Origin: Nitrospira sp. MA-1 | GTDB taxonomy: Bacteria > Nitrospirota > Nitrospiria > Nitrospirales > UBA8639 | Length of the DNA: 64,000 nt | Reading direction: 5' to 3' | Assembly: GCA_032139905.1 (NCBI GenBank) | Contig: JAQJDB010000007.1 | Location: 1,364,001-1,428,000, forward strand | Part shown: piece after piece, positions 1-8,394 of the stretch | Layout: the number at the start of each line of letters is the position of its first letter | Position numbering within the stretch: the first letter of the stretch is position 1 | Notes under the pieces: generated by a model | Seen by the model: only the letters and a program-made list of their open reading frames with translations | Databases searched by the model: none | What the model was told of the DNA's origin: nothing | Translations under genes and position numbers: made by a program

Positions 1-134
1 GGCCTTGCCCGGGGGCCTATAATTTTATGGAGGTGATGATATCGGGTCGGCCGATCATAGGCCGAGTTTGTACAGAAGAGGCCTGCGGAGAGGGCCATCT
101 TATGGGAATGATCAAAGATAACCAGGAGGTTATG

Positions 135-347
135 ATGAATTGTGTACGTTGCGGAGGATTTCAAATGTTGGATCAGTTCTACGGCATGGAAAACAATGGA
201 TCTGTTTGGATGTATGATGCCGTGCGGTGCCTCAATTGTGGATCCATAGAAGAGCCCATGAGGGAAAAAGCGGAGGCGATCGCATCGCTCAGAGCGGAAC
301 GCCTCAATCAATATGCCTTGAGCGTGCGGGTAGTAGACCACCAATAG
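135..347 (+). CDS. small zinc-ribbon-like protein
   Basis: About 70 residues with two CxxC pairs (CVRC near the N-terminus, CLNC about 25 residues later), the usual layout of a single zinc ribbon. The frame is open from 27, but an AGGAGG at 124-129 sits 5 bases before the ATG at 135. That start puts the first CxxC right at the N-terminus, as is usual for such proteins, so I chose it over the ATG codons at 27, 36 and 132. The C-terminal third is charged and probably helical. It could bind nucleic acid or a protein partner; nothing around it points to a specific job. Confidence 0.55.
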   Translation: MNCVRCGGFQMLDQFYGMENNGSVWMYDAVRCLNCGSIEEPMREKAEAIASLRAERLNQYALSVRVVDHQ

Positions 348-718
348 GAAAAATCGGGCTCGTTCCTCGTCGTCATTCCTTGCCATCTATCTGGATCGGG
401 GAGACCGTGGCCGTTTGAACTCCATGCCATCTGGTCTATTCAAATTTCCGGATTTCTCGCAATAAGCTCGCACCGGGAGAATGTCAGTAAGGAGCCGTGA
501 AAGTCCCGACCGACTACCTGAACCTGGGTGGGGGTGTTGAGTCCCGCCCGGTCCATCCCGCATAAAGACCTGCTACAGAAAAAATTAATGGGTGAGTCAA
601 GAATACAAAAATCCATCCTTTCAGCATGAATTTGGGGAACGAACGGGAGCAGGGTGGTTGGATATAATTTCTATTCATTCATCATTCATTCCATTTCCTA
701 CTCAAGGGGGAACCGCGC
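348..718. other. non-coding gap, nothing recognised
   Basis: I see no convincing reading frame or known RNA here. The stretch 470-560 is GC-rich and could fold. A short run of imperfect ATTC/ATTCATTC repeats lies at about 670-695, just before the next gene. Confidence 0.4.
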
Positions 719-1351
719 ATGATTACCTATTTTCGCCACCTCTATCGTTTCACCATAGGGTTTTGGATTCCACAGACATCCCCTCTCTGTTTTGTGCCCG
801 TTACCGTTGCAGGAGAGGAGTTCTGTGATAGCCCAAAGCAGCCGTTTTCCTGCCATGCCATACAAAGTTTGTGTGTCGCCATGCTTATAGGCGGATTTCT
901 CACGGGGTGTATTACCGATGCCACCACTGACCTGACCAAAGCTCCTTTTGATGCTTCCACCGAGCTCACGGACGCTTCGACAGATTCATTTACCAGACTG
1001 ACAGATGGGACCAGTCAAGCGACGAGCGATCTCACCGAGCCCACCAGAGAATTCCTCTCCAGCACGACACCGGGGGCCTGGTTCAATGCAGATGGCATGC
1101 TCAATGCTGACCATAAAAAGATTGCGTTTGTGGTCGTCAACTTTGATAATTTGGAAGAGGATATCGCCAGGGGATCCGGAGAATATCTGGTTTCGCTTTC
1201 GATGTTGATGGGTGTCCCCCCGGATTCCCGATACCGGTTTTTACAATCCGCACAACGGCAACATGGCTATATTTTTGATGAGAGCCAATCCAGGCCTGAA
1301 TCATTTAGACGTCTGATCAAGACCTTACATGTGACGTCACCCTACTCGTAA
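719..1351 (+). CDS. putative lipoprotein, DUF3015-like
   Basis: A hydrophobic stretch ending in LIGGFLTGC (Cys at about residue 64 counted from 719) is a good lipobox, so the mature protein is probably lipid-anchored. A Thr/Asp/Ser-rich linker follows, then a C-terminal region (FVVVNFDNLEEDIARG, GEYLVSLSMLMG) that resembles the DUF3015 family of small secreted proteins. The start is uncertain. The ATG at 719 has a GGGGG ribosome site but leaves a very long pre-signal segment; a start near 869-881 would give a very short signal. The family call is from memory of its pattern, not a search. Confidence 0.55.
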   Translation: MITYFRHLYRFTIGFWIPQTSPLCFVPVTVAGEEFCDSPKQPFSCHAIQSLCVAMLIGGFLTGCITDATTDLTKAPFDASTELTDASTDSFTRLTDGTSQATSDLTEPTREFLSSTTPGAWFNADGMLNADHKKIAFVVVNFDNLEEDIARGSGEYLVSLSMLMGVPPDSRYRFLQSAQRQHGYIFDESQSRPESFRRLIKTLHVTSPYS

Positions 1352-2214
1352 AGAACGGTCTGATTAGCGGATTTTTGGCCTGGGGTATGCCTCCTGCATG
1401 CTGTTGATCAAGGCGATATCGATTTCGTTTCTTCTGCTTCTCGTTTTCATTCCGTGCAAACAGGAGGGGGCGTACTATACTTTTCGATGTTCATTATCGG
1501 ATTAAAAAAAATGAATAGATTCCCTCTATCTATCCCCCTTTCAGGTTAGCCGAATGACCTGACGTGCCAATCAATGGGCCGATCTTCCCTTACCCCTGCG
1601 AGTTATAACGGCCACCGGTGAACTCCTTCGTCCCGATTCCATATGGCCGACCTGATTCATCAAATGGTGCGAAATTGAGGGGCGAACGCTATCGGCCTAC
1701 CCAAAAACCCATGTGAGGATATGCCCAAAACAATGATCGACAAGCCAACGATTCTCTCTAAGGGTGGTCTGGCTGTCCAGTTCCACGGACGGTTGCTTTT
1801 AGCCTAGGCTATGCGAGAATTAGATCGGACGATCTGTGAAACCACATGTGGCCGCTTGGTCGTCGCGAGGTCACCGCGATTGAGACCTCTTTCCGGCACA
1901 CAGGGCAAGTGGGAATGGGCAAGGATGATACCCTGCCATTGATACCTTCACCAGAAGGTCTTTGTGGACGACAATATTCTTGGATTTTCCTTTGCCAGTT
2001 AGGCCGAATTTTCAGGGCTTTCCCTTCCTCAGCGGTTATCCATCGTGACTCTACGCATCGGTGTTTTATGCCCCGGAAAGGGTGGCATTTTTAGGTAGGT
2101 TTGGGTAAGGTATGCCCACCGAGCAAAGGGAAACGACGGTCACGTTCATCAATCTGATCGGAGGCGGCTCATCTCCCTTGATTGCGACTACACTAACCTT
2201 ATGGCGGAGACAGG
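1352..2214. other. long gap, nothing recognised
   Basis: About 860 bases without a gene I can support. Short open frames exist (for example 1846-2094 +), but their translations show no motif, signal or plausible ribosome site. It may be decayed sequence. Confidence 0.4.
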
Positions 2215-2631
2215 ATGAAGCATGTAAAAGGTTGTCTGATGGTTCTGGCCTGTGTTGGTCTGGCAGGGCTAGGGGATGTCACCTTCGTTTCCGGTCATAC
2301 ACTCCCGGGCTCCGTCGTTGTCGCCTTAGACTCGGTCGAAAATTCTGAACAAAACCTTCGGGACGATGATAACAATACATTAACTCCCTTCGATCAATCC
2401 AAAGGCAGTGAGGAGGATGTGGAAATGACCCGGCGTATCCGGCAGGAACTTATGGCCGATACCACCTTATCCATGAATGCCCATAATATTAAAATTGTCA
2501 CGTTGAATGGAAAAGCCACCCTACGCGGACCGGTGGATACTCAGGATGAGCGAAGGCGGATTTTGAAAATCGCCACGTTAATTGTTGGCCTGAACAATGT
2601 CATAAATCTGCTTGAAGTGGAAAACGATTAA
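2215..2631 (+). CDS. BON-domain periplasmic protein
   Basis: 138 residues. Residues 1-27 form a signal peptide with a short basic start and a hydrophobic core. From about residue 68 the sequence follows a BON domain: TRRIRQELMAD, then NIKIVTLNGKATLRGPV and a final hydrophobic stretch ending INLLEV. BON domains (OsmY, HMP-type) bind phospholipid surfaces or support envelope integrity under osmotic stress. A GGAG lies about 6 bases before the ATG. The next gene is a glycine-zipper protein on the same strand, so both may belong to an envelope-stress set. Confidence 0.75.
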   Translation: MKHVKGCLMVLACVGLAGLGDVTFVSGHTLPGSVVVALDSVENSEQNLRDDDNNTLTPFDQSKGSEEDVEMTRRIRQELMADTTLSMNAHNIKIVTLNGKATLRGPVDTQDERRRILKIATLIVGLNNVINLLEVEND

Positions 2632-2665
2632 ATAACCTCTTTATCCCCCGGAAAAGGAGTGCGCG

Positions 2666-3187
2666 ATGGCTAAAGCCGTATTTTGTATTGCGACAACTTT
2701 TTTGCAAGCCGAGGAAATTGTCGACAAACTCAAAAATGCAGGATTTGCGAGTACGGATATCTCTGTGCTTTTTCCGGACACCCATGGGGCCAAGGATTTA
2801 GCACACGAAAAGCACACGAAGGCTCCGGAGGGGGCTGTCACGGGAGCCGGAGCCGGCGGGGTGTTGGGCGGGGCTCTTGGTTGGTTGGTGGGGATCGGGG
2901 CACTGGCGCTGCCGGGCATAGGTCCGTTTGTGGCTGCCGGTCCAATTATGGCTGCGTTGGGAGGAGTGGCAGTGGGAGCTACCGTAGGAGGCCTGACCGG
3001 CGGGCTTGTCGGCATGGGTATCCCTGAGTATGAAGCCAAGCTCTATGAAGGGAAGATTAAAGAAGGCAAAATTCTGATCTCGGTGCATTCAGAAAATCCA
3101 GATACTACGGATTGTGCCAAAACGATCTTTAAAAATGAGAATGCAGAGGATATTGCCATTTCGGACGAAGCCGCAGTCAAATCATAA
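2666..3187 (+). CDS. glycine-zipper membrane protein, general-stress 17M-like
   Basis: 173 residues in three parts. Residues 1-35 resemble the short N-terminal domain of general stress protein 17M/YflT-like proteins (hydrophobic strand, AEEIVDKLK helix, ISVLFPD strand). Residues 55-120 are a glycine- and alanine-rich hydrophobic segment with repeated GxxxG spacing, which could form a membrane hairpin. Residues 120-173 are a charged tail (YEGKIKEGKILISVHSEN) continuing the same fold. AAGGAG stands 6 bases before the ATG. Probably a stress-related inner-membrane protein; its molecular function is not known. Confidence 0.6.
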   Translation: MAKAVFCIATTFLQAEEIVDKLKNAGFASTDISVLFPDTHGAKDLAHEKHTKAPEGAVTGAGAGGVLGGALGWLVGIGALALPGIGPFVAAGPIMAALGGVAVGATVGGLTGGLVGMGIPEYEAKLYEGKIKEGKILISVHSENPDTTDCAKTIFKNENAEDIAISDEAAVKS

Positions 3188-3430
3188 AAACGGGTAAGGA
3201 CAGAAACGGGTAGTTAGGCGGAAGATGTGCCGGAAACCTTTTGACCCTCTTGTCCTCGGAGCGCATTTTTCCCATGGAAATGGCGGGACAGGTTCCTGCA
3301 GTCCGCCCAAAGGAAGTCCAGATTGTTATTCTCGACCTTCCTTATCGGGTAGCAGAAAAAATAAATAAATTCCTCTCTCCACCACCTTCAGGTCGGTCAC
3401 CCATGCTGCCGTGATCAACAGTGGGGGGGC

Positions 3431-3535
3431 GTTGTTTGAGCCTGGCGAGTCGGGCTGCCTCACCTGGGATCTACGGGAGCTCGATTCCATCAGCCCGATC
3501 GAGGTGAATATGGTTTTGGGTCCTTTGTCCGAAAC
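3431..3535 (+). repeat. degenerate third copy of the palindromic interspersed repeat
   Basis: Positions 3431-3458 match 24 of 27 bases of the core at 5833-5860, and 3510-3535 resembles the ATGGTTTTGG...GAAAC block at 5911-5937. The middle is diverged and the GGAGGGACGC palindrome is missing. This may be a decayed copy of the element at 5784 and 19012; the match is partial and could be weaker than it looks. Confidence 0.4.
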
Positions 3536-4026
3536 TTCCTCTCCATCTATCCGAATCGACCTGAGCATCCCGAGCACGAAACGTTTCTGCGCGAAATGGG
3601 CAAGTCTTCGTGACCCTCGGCGTCTGGGCTCTGGTCATTATGTATTGAAGAACATTGGTGAAATTGACGGTTGGTCAGGGTGGGATTGCGCAACGACTTG
3701 TCCTGGAGGAGTATGACGTATCGGCGATCCCCCCATTCAAAACCCTTCTCAATTTTTTAATTAGCACGCACATCTATGTGGCGACTGCCGCCATTGCGGC
3801 CATCCTATTGCACCTCGCGATGGTCGGCCTGCCTGCATGCAGACATTTTATTTGTCCCAGCCGTCCTGGCCCTGGTGTTGTGGCAAGGTGTGTTTGGGTT
3901 TTCCTCCCATGGCGATTTTCTCCTCAGGAGTTGAAAAAGGTTTCCTATGTCGTGCATGCCCAATTTGTGACCGGAATCATGATCGGCATCTTTTCGGGGG
4001 TGGGGCATCCGCTGCTTGACGATTAG
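3482..4026 (+). pseudogene. decayed polytopic membrane protein gene
   Basis: A protein-like sequence can be followed across this stretch only by changing frame. From 3482 it reads to FLSIYPNRPEHPEHETFL. Near 3600 it continues one frame over as QVFVTLGVWALVIMY, with an in-frame TGA at 3646-3648. The same frame then gives a long hydrophobic stretch (ISTHIYVATAAIAAILLHLAM). At about 3830 the hydrophobic reading moves frame again (DILFVPAVLALVLWQGVFGF) and returns for KKVSYVVHAQFVTGIMIGIF. That makes about three frameshifts and one stop in a membrane protein with several helices. I cannot name the family. Confidence 0.5.
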
Positions 4027-4142
4027 TCGTTCAGGGGGAAGAGCACGATTTGTCAGGTGAGATCCCTTTGGCCTCGAATGGGTAGGGTTCATGTCACTCA
4101 CAGGCAAACGGGGGCAGCAAAAAGAGAAGGGGGAGGGTGTTG

Positions 4143-4388
4143 ATGGCTTGGACAGTGTATATGTTGGAATGCGCCGATACCAGTTTGTACACGGGGATCA
4201 CCGTGGATCTGGCGCGTCGTCTTAAGGAGCATTCGAAAGGTAAGGGGGCCAAATATACCAGACACCGTGGGCCGTTCACGGTGGTGTTCACCGAAATTCA
4301 GGAGACGAGAGGCCAGGCGCTCAAAAGAGAAGCGGTAATCAAAGCCATGACCAGAGAAGGAAAATTGGGCTTACTCGGAACTGGATGA
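4143..4388 (+). CDS. GIY-YIG nuclease superfamily protein (YhbQ/UPF0213-like)
   Basis: 81 residues, a stand-alone GIY-YIG domain. VYMLECADTSLYTGIT gives the two strands with the tyrosines; RRLKEHSKGKGAKYTR carries the catalytic-type arginine; the final half has EAVIKAMTREGK. Size and pattern match the small YhbQ/UPF0213 group of bacterial GIY-YIG proteins, some of which cut or bind damaged or branched DNA. The ATG at 4143 has a GGGGGAGG 6 bases upstream; the in-frame GTG at 4137 is inside that site and is unlikely to start. Confidence 0.85.
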   Translation: MAWTVYMLECADTSLYTGITVDLARRLKEHSKGKGAKYTRHRGPFTVVFTEIQETRGQALKREAVIKAMTREGKLGLLGTG

Positions 4389-4805
4389 AAGGATCGCTTG
4401 GACGAGGACCCTTCCTCTTCTACTCTTCATTCCGCATTCCTAATCTTTCTCGCCTCAGTCATTTCCGCCAGTAGTAAGCGTGAATCCATCTACACTTCTC
4501 GGTCGGACCCCTCAGAGGTGTAATACTTCAAATTTATGTGACCATCTTTGCCTGTATGGGATAGATAATTGTTTAAAGCAGATCTGACTGTGAGGGAAAT
4601 GGTACGTTGAGAAGTCCTGTCTCGAAAATTCCTGATGTGTTGCATGATATAACCTGTATAAACTGACTTGACCTGTATTTCGGACAGTACGTGGGTATTC
4701 AAGATTGGCGACCGACCTACGGGCTTGCGAGCCAAAGCTGGCTTCATCGGCGAGCGTGCAGGCAGGGAACCCCGTTGGCGGCTTTTTTCAGTAAACGCAC
4801 GATCC
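4389..4805. other. non-coding gap before the permease
   Basis: About 420 bases with no supported gene. It probably carries the promoter of the TauE/SafE gene; AT-rich patches lie at 4555-4575 and 4640-4680, but I cannot single out a -35/-10 pair with confidence. Confidence 0.3.
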
Positions 4806-5555
4806 ATGACGAACATCCTCTTTGACTTCACGATCACTCAGCTACTCCTCGTGGGAGTCCTGTTTATCTGGACAGGGTTTGTGCGCAGCGGGCTTGGGTT
4901 TGGTGGTGCTGCGCTTGGACTCCCACTCATGCTGTTTCTCTATGACCAACCACTATTTTGGTTGCCGGTCATCGGAACGCATCTCCTGTTTTTTTCGGCT
5001 CTGACCTTACATACCGGTATTCACGATGTCGATTGGCCCTATTTGCGGCACGCCACGCTGTTTGTCATCCCCACGACCTTGATTGGTGTGTTCGGCCTGA
5101 TTACGTTGCCGACTGAGTGGCTGCTCATCTTTATTTATGCCATCTCACTCGCATATGGATTGATGTGGCTCTTGAACCTTTCCATCAATAGCAAGAAAAG
5201 TTGGAGCGACAGGCTGTTGCTTGCGCTTGGTGGGTATGTGGCGGGAACGTCACTGACCGGTGGACCACTGATGGTTGCGGTCACCATGAAAAATGTCGCG
5301 ACCAATCAACTACGTAACACGTTGTACGTTCTCTGGTTTACCATCGTGACGATAAAAATGAGTACCTTCGTGATACTCGGAGTCGAGCTGCATCTGCTCA
5401 CCGCCCTTGTACTCCTCCCCATCGCAGCCATCGGTCATGTGATCGGACTCAAATTTCATGATGCGATTTTGAAAAACGATCAGTGGTTCAAGCAGGTCAT
5501 AGGAGGCATGCTCGTCCTTATCAGCGGATTGGGATTAATGAACAATCTGGCCTAA
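4806..5555 (+). CDS. TauE/SafE family sulfite/organosulfonate exporter-like permease
   Basis: 249 residues, almost wholly hydrophobic with about eight membrane segments. The N-terminus has the family pattern (FVRSGLGFGGAALGLPLMLF) and the middle has a second glycine-rich repeat (GGYVAGTSLTGGPLMVAV), as expected for the duplicated TauE/SafE fold. Such permeases move sulfite, sulfonates or other small anions across the inner membrane; the substrate here is unknown. The frame is open from 4668, but the first 46 residues are polar and unlike the family, so I start at the ATG at 4806. It stands alone, with no sulfur gene nearby. Confidence 0.85.
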   Translation: MTNILFDFTITQLLLVGVLFIWTGFVRSGLGFGGAALGLPLMLFLYDQPLFWLPVIGTHLLFFSALTLHTGIHDVDWPYLRHATLFVIPTTLIGVFGLITLPTEWLLIFIYAISLAYGLMWLLNLSINSKKSWSDRLLLALGGYVAGTSLTGGPLMVAVTMKNVATNQLRNTLYVLWFTIVTIKMSTFVILGVELHLLTALVLLPIAAIGHVIGLKFHDAILKNDQWFKQVIGGMLVLISGLGLMNNLA

Positions 5556-5783
5556 GACAGCCTGCTCATGGGTGACCCCAGGACCATTATCTAGGGGTTC
5601 AACGTGGGGCGACCAAACTCGCGATGCCTGGCCTGAGGCATGCCGAAGGGCTCAAACTTTTTCCCCAGAAGAACCCGCAGAGAAAAGTTAACTATTCTAA
5701 ATTTTGCGGAAGGTTGGAAGGGGGTTGGGAGTAGGTGTGAATGCAAGGCCGGAACTCAAGCATGAACGTTTCGTCTGTAGTCC
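5556..5783. other. intergenic sequence before the repeat
   Basis: No gene seen. The sequence joins the permease to the interspersed repeat at 5784. Confidence 0.35.
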
Positions 5784-5999
5784 GACGCCTGTCGGCTGGC
5801 CCCAAGGAGGGACGCTCTTATCCGTTGCGGACCTTGTTTGAGCCCGGCGAGTTGGGCCGCTCTTCAAAAAGTTCGCGTCCCTCCTCTTCAATAAAGCCAG
5901 ACGAGGCGTCAATGGTTTTGGCCACTTTTGCTGAAACAAAAGGCCTCTCCTGAGCGAGGTCGAAGGAGGCTCGTCGTCCGGGGCCGAAACCCCGGCAAC
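5784..5999 (+). repeat. palindromic interspersed repeat, left copy
   Basis: About 200 bases that reappear in reverse orientation at 19012-19208 with roughly 85 percent identity by eye; the left copy has about 25 extra bases at 5945-5970. It contains an exact inverted pair, GGAGGGACGC at 5806-5815 and GCGTCCCTCC at 5875-5884, and a second small hairpin near its end (CCGGGGCCGAAACCCCGG, 5978-5995). It encodes nothing convincing. The structure fits a REP-like or MITE-like palindromic element. It stands on one side of the defence operon, with its inverted partner on the other. Confidence 0.75.
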
Positions 6000-6073
6000 T
6001 ACAAAAATCTTAAATAAATTCCTTACGACATGGTTCAGTGCTCAGCCATCTTTTTTGATGATCGAGAAATTTG

Positions 6074-6562
6074 TTATTCAGCGCCACTCCGCTGCGCCTC
6101 CTCAAACAACGCATTACACTCCTGCTCCAGAATCCCCCCAATCACTCTCGTGTTCCGAAAGGGTGTCCGCCTCGACACCTCCTCGGCCCGAATATCGATC
6201 TGCCGCAAACCGAGTTGTTGGAGAAAGGGAATCGAGGTCCCAAAGTACACGGTAGCAATGCCCGCCCACTCGATCGCACTCTGACACATGGGGCAGGGTT
6301 CAGCGGTTGTATACAAATCGAGTGCGGTCCAATCAACCGGTGTATGCTTGGCCGCACAGCGATTGATGACATCGATTTCGCCGTGGAGGGTAGGGTTGCG
6401 AGAAGAACGGTTGTACCCCTTCGCGAGAATCTCTCCAGTTGTCCGGCGAACGATGACGGCCCCGAAGGGATATCGGGGGACCTTCTGCGCCATGGTAATG
6501 GCCAGGCGCATATACTCTTCAGGGCGCAATTTCTGTTGATGTTTCTTAGCAATTTTCTTCAA
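6074..6562 (-). CDS. nucleoside/nucleobase deaminase (CDA superfamily)
   Basis: 162 residues with the zinc-site motifs of the cytidine/deoxycytidylate deaminase superfamily: HGE (about residues 60-62) and PCPMC (about 89-93), where His and two Cys hold zinc and Glu moves the proton. FGAVIVRRTTGEILAKGYN is the usual first strand pair. The overall pattern is nearest to guanine deaminase or TadA-like members acting on free bases or tRNA; the substrate is unsettled. The only start that keeps the basic N-terminus is TTG at 6562; an ATG at residue 18 is possible. It begins 28 bases after the glycosylase gene and is probably the last gene of the defence operon. Confidence 0.7.
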   Translation of the reverse strand: MKKIAKKHQQKLRPEEYMRLAITMAQKVPRYPFGAVIVRRTTGEILAKGYNRSSRNPTLHGEIDVINRCAAKHTPVDWTALDLYTTAEPCPMCQSAIEWAGIATVYFGTSIPFLQQLGLRQIDIRAEEVSRRTPFRNTRVIGGILEQECNALFEEAQRSGAE

Positions 6563-6589
6563 ATCTTTTGGCCCCGTGCCGACACTCGG

Positions 6590-7285
6590 TCAAGCTCTTC
6601 CCCCGGTCTTACAAAACTGGCGGATGCAGCAACCGTCGCAGCGGGGATGTGAAGGGAGGCAGCACTTCCTTCCGTGGGATACAAAGTTGACATGCAAACT
6701 GAAGCGCAGGTTCGGCGGCACTCCTTTTTGGACACGGTTCATGTCGCGGGGAGAGCATGATTTGTCAGGTCGAGTGGGCCGCACCCAGCCGAGTCGGCGG
6801 CAGATGCGCCAACAGTTAGAATCCACCGGGAACACTTCGCGGCCGAGCGAATACATCATGACGCATCTCGCGGTTTTTCTTCCAACGCCTGGCAGTGACT
6901 CCAGGTAATTTTCGCACTCAGCATCGGTCATGGCCCGCAGCGGCGAGAGGGTCGGAGTGCCGAAATCGGACTCTAATCTAGAGAGAATGGCGCAGATCGT
7001 GCGGGCCTTCTGGCGTGAAAGGCCGCCATGAGCTATTGCTGCGGCAATGTCGTCCTCCGAGGCATCGGCAAGCTGACCGAATCTCGGAAAGACTGACATT
7101 AGCTTTGTGTACGTTGATCGGTAAAGCGTTTCATTTGTCTGGACGCTGCAAATGATGAAGATCAGCTCTCGCAGAGGATTCACCTTGTTTCCATGTGCAT
7201 GATCTGAGTAGCACTCCGAAAGCGCCCGGGCAACGGCTTCTACATTCAGTAAGTAGCTCCGGCAGCGAGGCTCTGACTGGCTCAT
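6590..7285 (-). CDS. endonuclease III-like DNA glycosylase/AP lyase with 4Fe-4S cluster
   Basis: 231 residues. The helix-hairpin-helix LPGVGRKTA (131-139) carries the lyase-type lysine K137, and VDSN gives the catalytic aspartate D155. The C-terminus has the exact endonuclease III cluster spacing C209-x6-C216-x2-C219-x5-C225. Both catalytic residues are present, so it should be a glycosylase with AP-lyase activity rather than a MutY- or Mig-type monofunctional enzyme. The ATG at 7285 overlaps the methyltransferase stop (ATGA), so the two are translationally coupled. A likely role is repair of T:G mismatches from deaminated 5-methylcytosine, as Mig and Vsr do beside other cytosine methylases, or cutting of altered phage DNA. 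The role is inferred. Confidence 0.8.
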   Translation of the reverse strand: MSQSEPRCRSYLLNVEAVARALSECYSDHAHGNKVNPLRELIFIICSVQTNETLYRSTYTKLMSVFPRFGQLADASEDDIAAAIAHGGLSRQKARTICAILSRLESDFGTPTLSPLRAMTDAECENYLESLPGVGRKTARCVMMYSLGREVFPVDSNCWRICRRLGWVRPTRPDKSCSPRDMNRVQKGVPPNLRFSLHVNFVSHGRKCCLPSHPRCDGCCIRQFCKTGGRA

Positions 7286-8394
7286 TGCACCGCCTTTTTG
7301 AGAAAGCACTTCACCGCACCTGCTAGATGAAATGCCATGACGCATGGCACGCCGTTGCAGGTCATCTTGAATTTGGCCGAAAGCGACATCTCCTCCGGCA
7401 GAACATATTCATCTGGGACTGACTGGATCCGCAGTGCTTCGCGCACAGATAGACGCCGTGTTTTCCACGGGTGCAAATGGACTTCTTGGTTGCCGTACCA
7501 TGCGGTCGGACTGAAACGGTACCGGTGAAGCCTCTTGAATGACTTGCCTGAAACATCGCCTTCTTTAACTTCCTTGAACTTGCTGGAGTACGGGTTGAAG
7601 ACATCTTCCCCGTTTGCAATCTTCTCCGGGTCGCCGTTACCAATCAGTGCAGGATACACCGTCAGTTCGATAGGGATTTCATTTGGCTTCGCGGGCTGTT
7701 TACCAAACGTAATCACCTTGGGCCAAGCAAGCGACTTCGCCCCATTATAGGGCTCGATTTCCGGCCACAGAAACCAGCCGCCCTCGTCCGCCATGAGCCT
7801 CTGGCCGATCGCACGCTCGGCCAGCGATTTCTTGAAGCCGACGACAAATAACCGCTCACGATCTTGCGGGACACCCAATTCGAGTGCGTTAAGGATCCTG
7901 TAATCGACAACGTATCCGTGGTCCTGCAATTGGGCGATCTTGCGAAAGAGAAACTCCCGATGCTTATGAAAACGGTAAAGGCCTGGCACGTTCTCAACGA
8001 CAAAAAAAGACGGCTTAATACTACAAATTATGTCTGTGAACACACTGGTCAGTTTCCCATTCTGCCCGTTGCCGCCAGCATGGGTTCCGCCCTTACTAAA
8101 GTCGGGGCATGGTGGACCACCGATTACCCCAAAGATTTCGGGGCGGGGTCCGGAAAACGCTTCACTAAGCACCTTTTTTGCGGGCAGATCGCAAACACTG
8201 CTCGTATTAGAAATCTCTGCTGTTACGTCCCGTTTCTTGCCGAGTGAAGAGAGCCAGGAAGACATGCCATGCTCATATCCCGCTACAAACACGGGATTGT
8301 TTTCGTTTGTCCAGCAGATCGTGAACCCTGCCTGATTGAAGCCAAGGTCGAAGAAACCTCCCCCCGTAAAGAATGACAGCACTGGAAATACCAT
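7282..8394 (-). CDS. drmMII: DNA (cytosine-5) methyltransferase of the DISARM-like operon (DrmMII-like)
   Basis: 370 residues with the ordered C5-methylase motifs: I, LSFFTGGGFFDLGF (about 6-19, S-adenosylmethionine binding); IV, GGPPCPDFS with nucleophile C96; VI, ENVPG (134-138); VIII, GVPQDRERLFVVG (174-186); and X, NGVPCVMAFHLAG at the end. The target-recognition region is about 190-330. The gene follows drmB directly (TAA then ATG) and overlaps the glycosylase by ATGA. In class 2 DISARM a C5 methylase marks host DNA so that the system spares it; that role is inferred from this neighbourhood. The recognised sequence cannot be read from the protein. Confidence 0.88.
   Translation of the reverse strand: MVFPVLSFFTGGGFFDLGFNQAGFTICWTNENNPVFVAGYEHGMSSWLSSLGKKRDVTAEISNTSSVCDLPAKKVLSEAFSGPRPEIFGVIGGPPCPDFSKGGTHAGGNGQNGKLTSVFTDIICSIKPSFFVVENVPGLYRFHKHREFLFRKIAQLQDHGYVVDYRILNALELGVPQDRERLFVVGFKKSLAERAIGQRLMADEGGWFLWPEIEPYNGAKSLAWPKVITFGKQPAKPNEIPIELTVYPALIGNGDPEKIANGEDVFNPYSSKFKEVKEGDVSGKSFKRLHRYRFSPTAWYGNQEVHLHPWKTRRLSVREALRIQSVPDEYVLPEEMSLSAKFKMTCNGVPCVMAFHLAGAVKCFLKKAVQ

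Noticed and set aside
1846-2094. 82-codon plus-strand frame
   Set aside because: Translation lacks any pattern and no ribosome site is present.
2641-3088. Minus-strand frames opposite the glycine-zipper gene
   Set aside because: Shadows of the GC-rich coding sequence; Pro/Ala-rich translation without motif.
5741-5953. 70-codon frame inside the palindromic repeat
   Set aside because: It is the repeat read as protein; similar frames in the other copy follow the DNA similarity, not selection on a protein.
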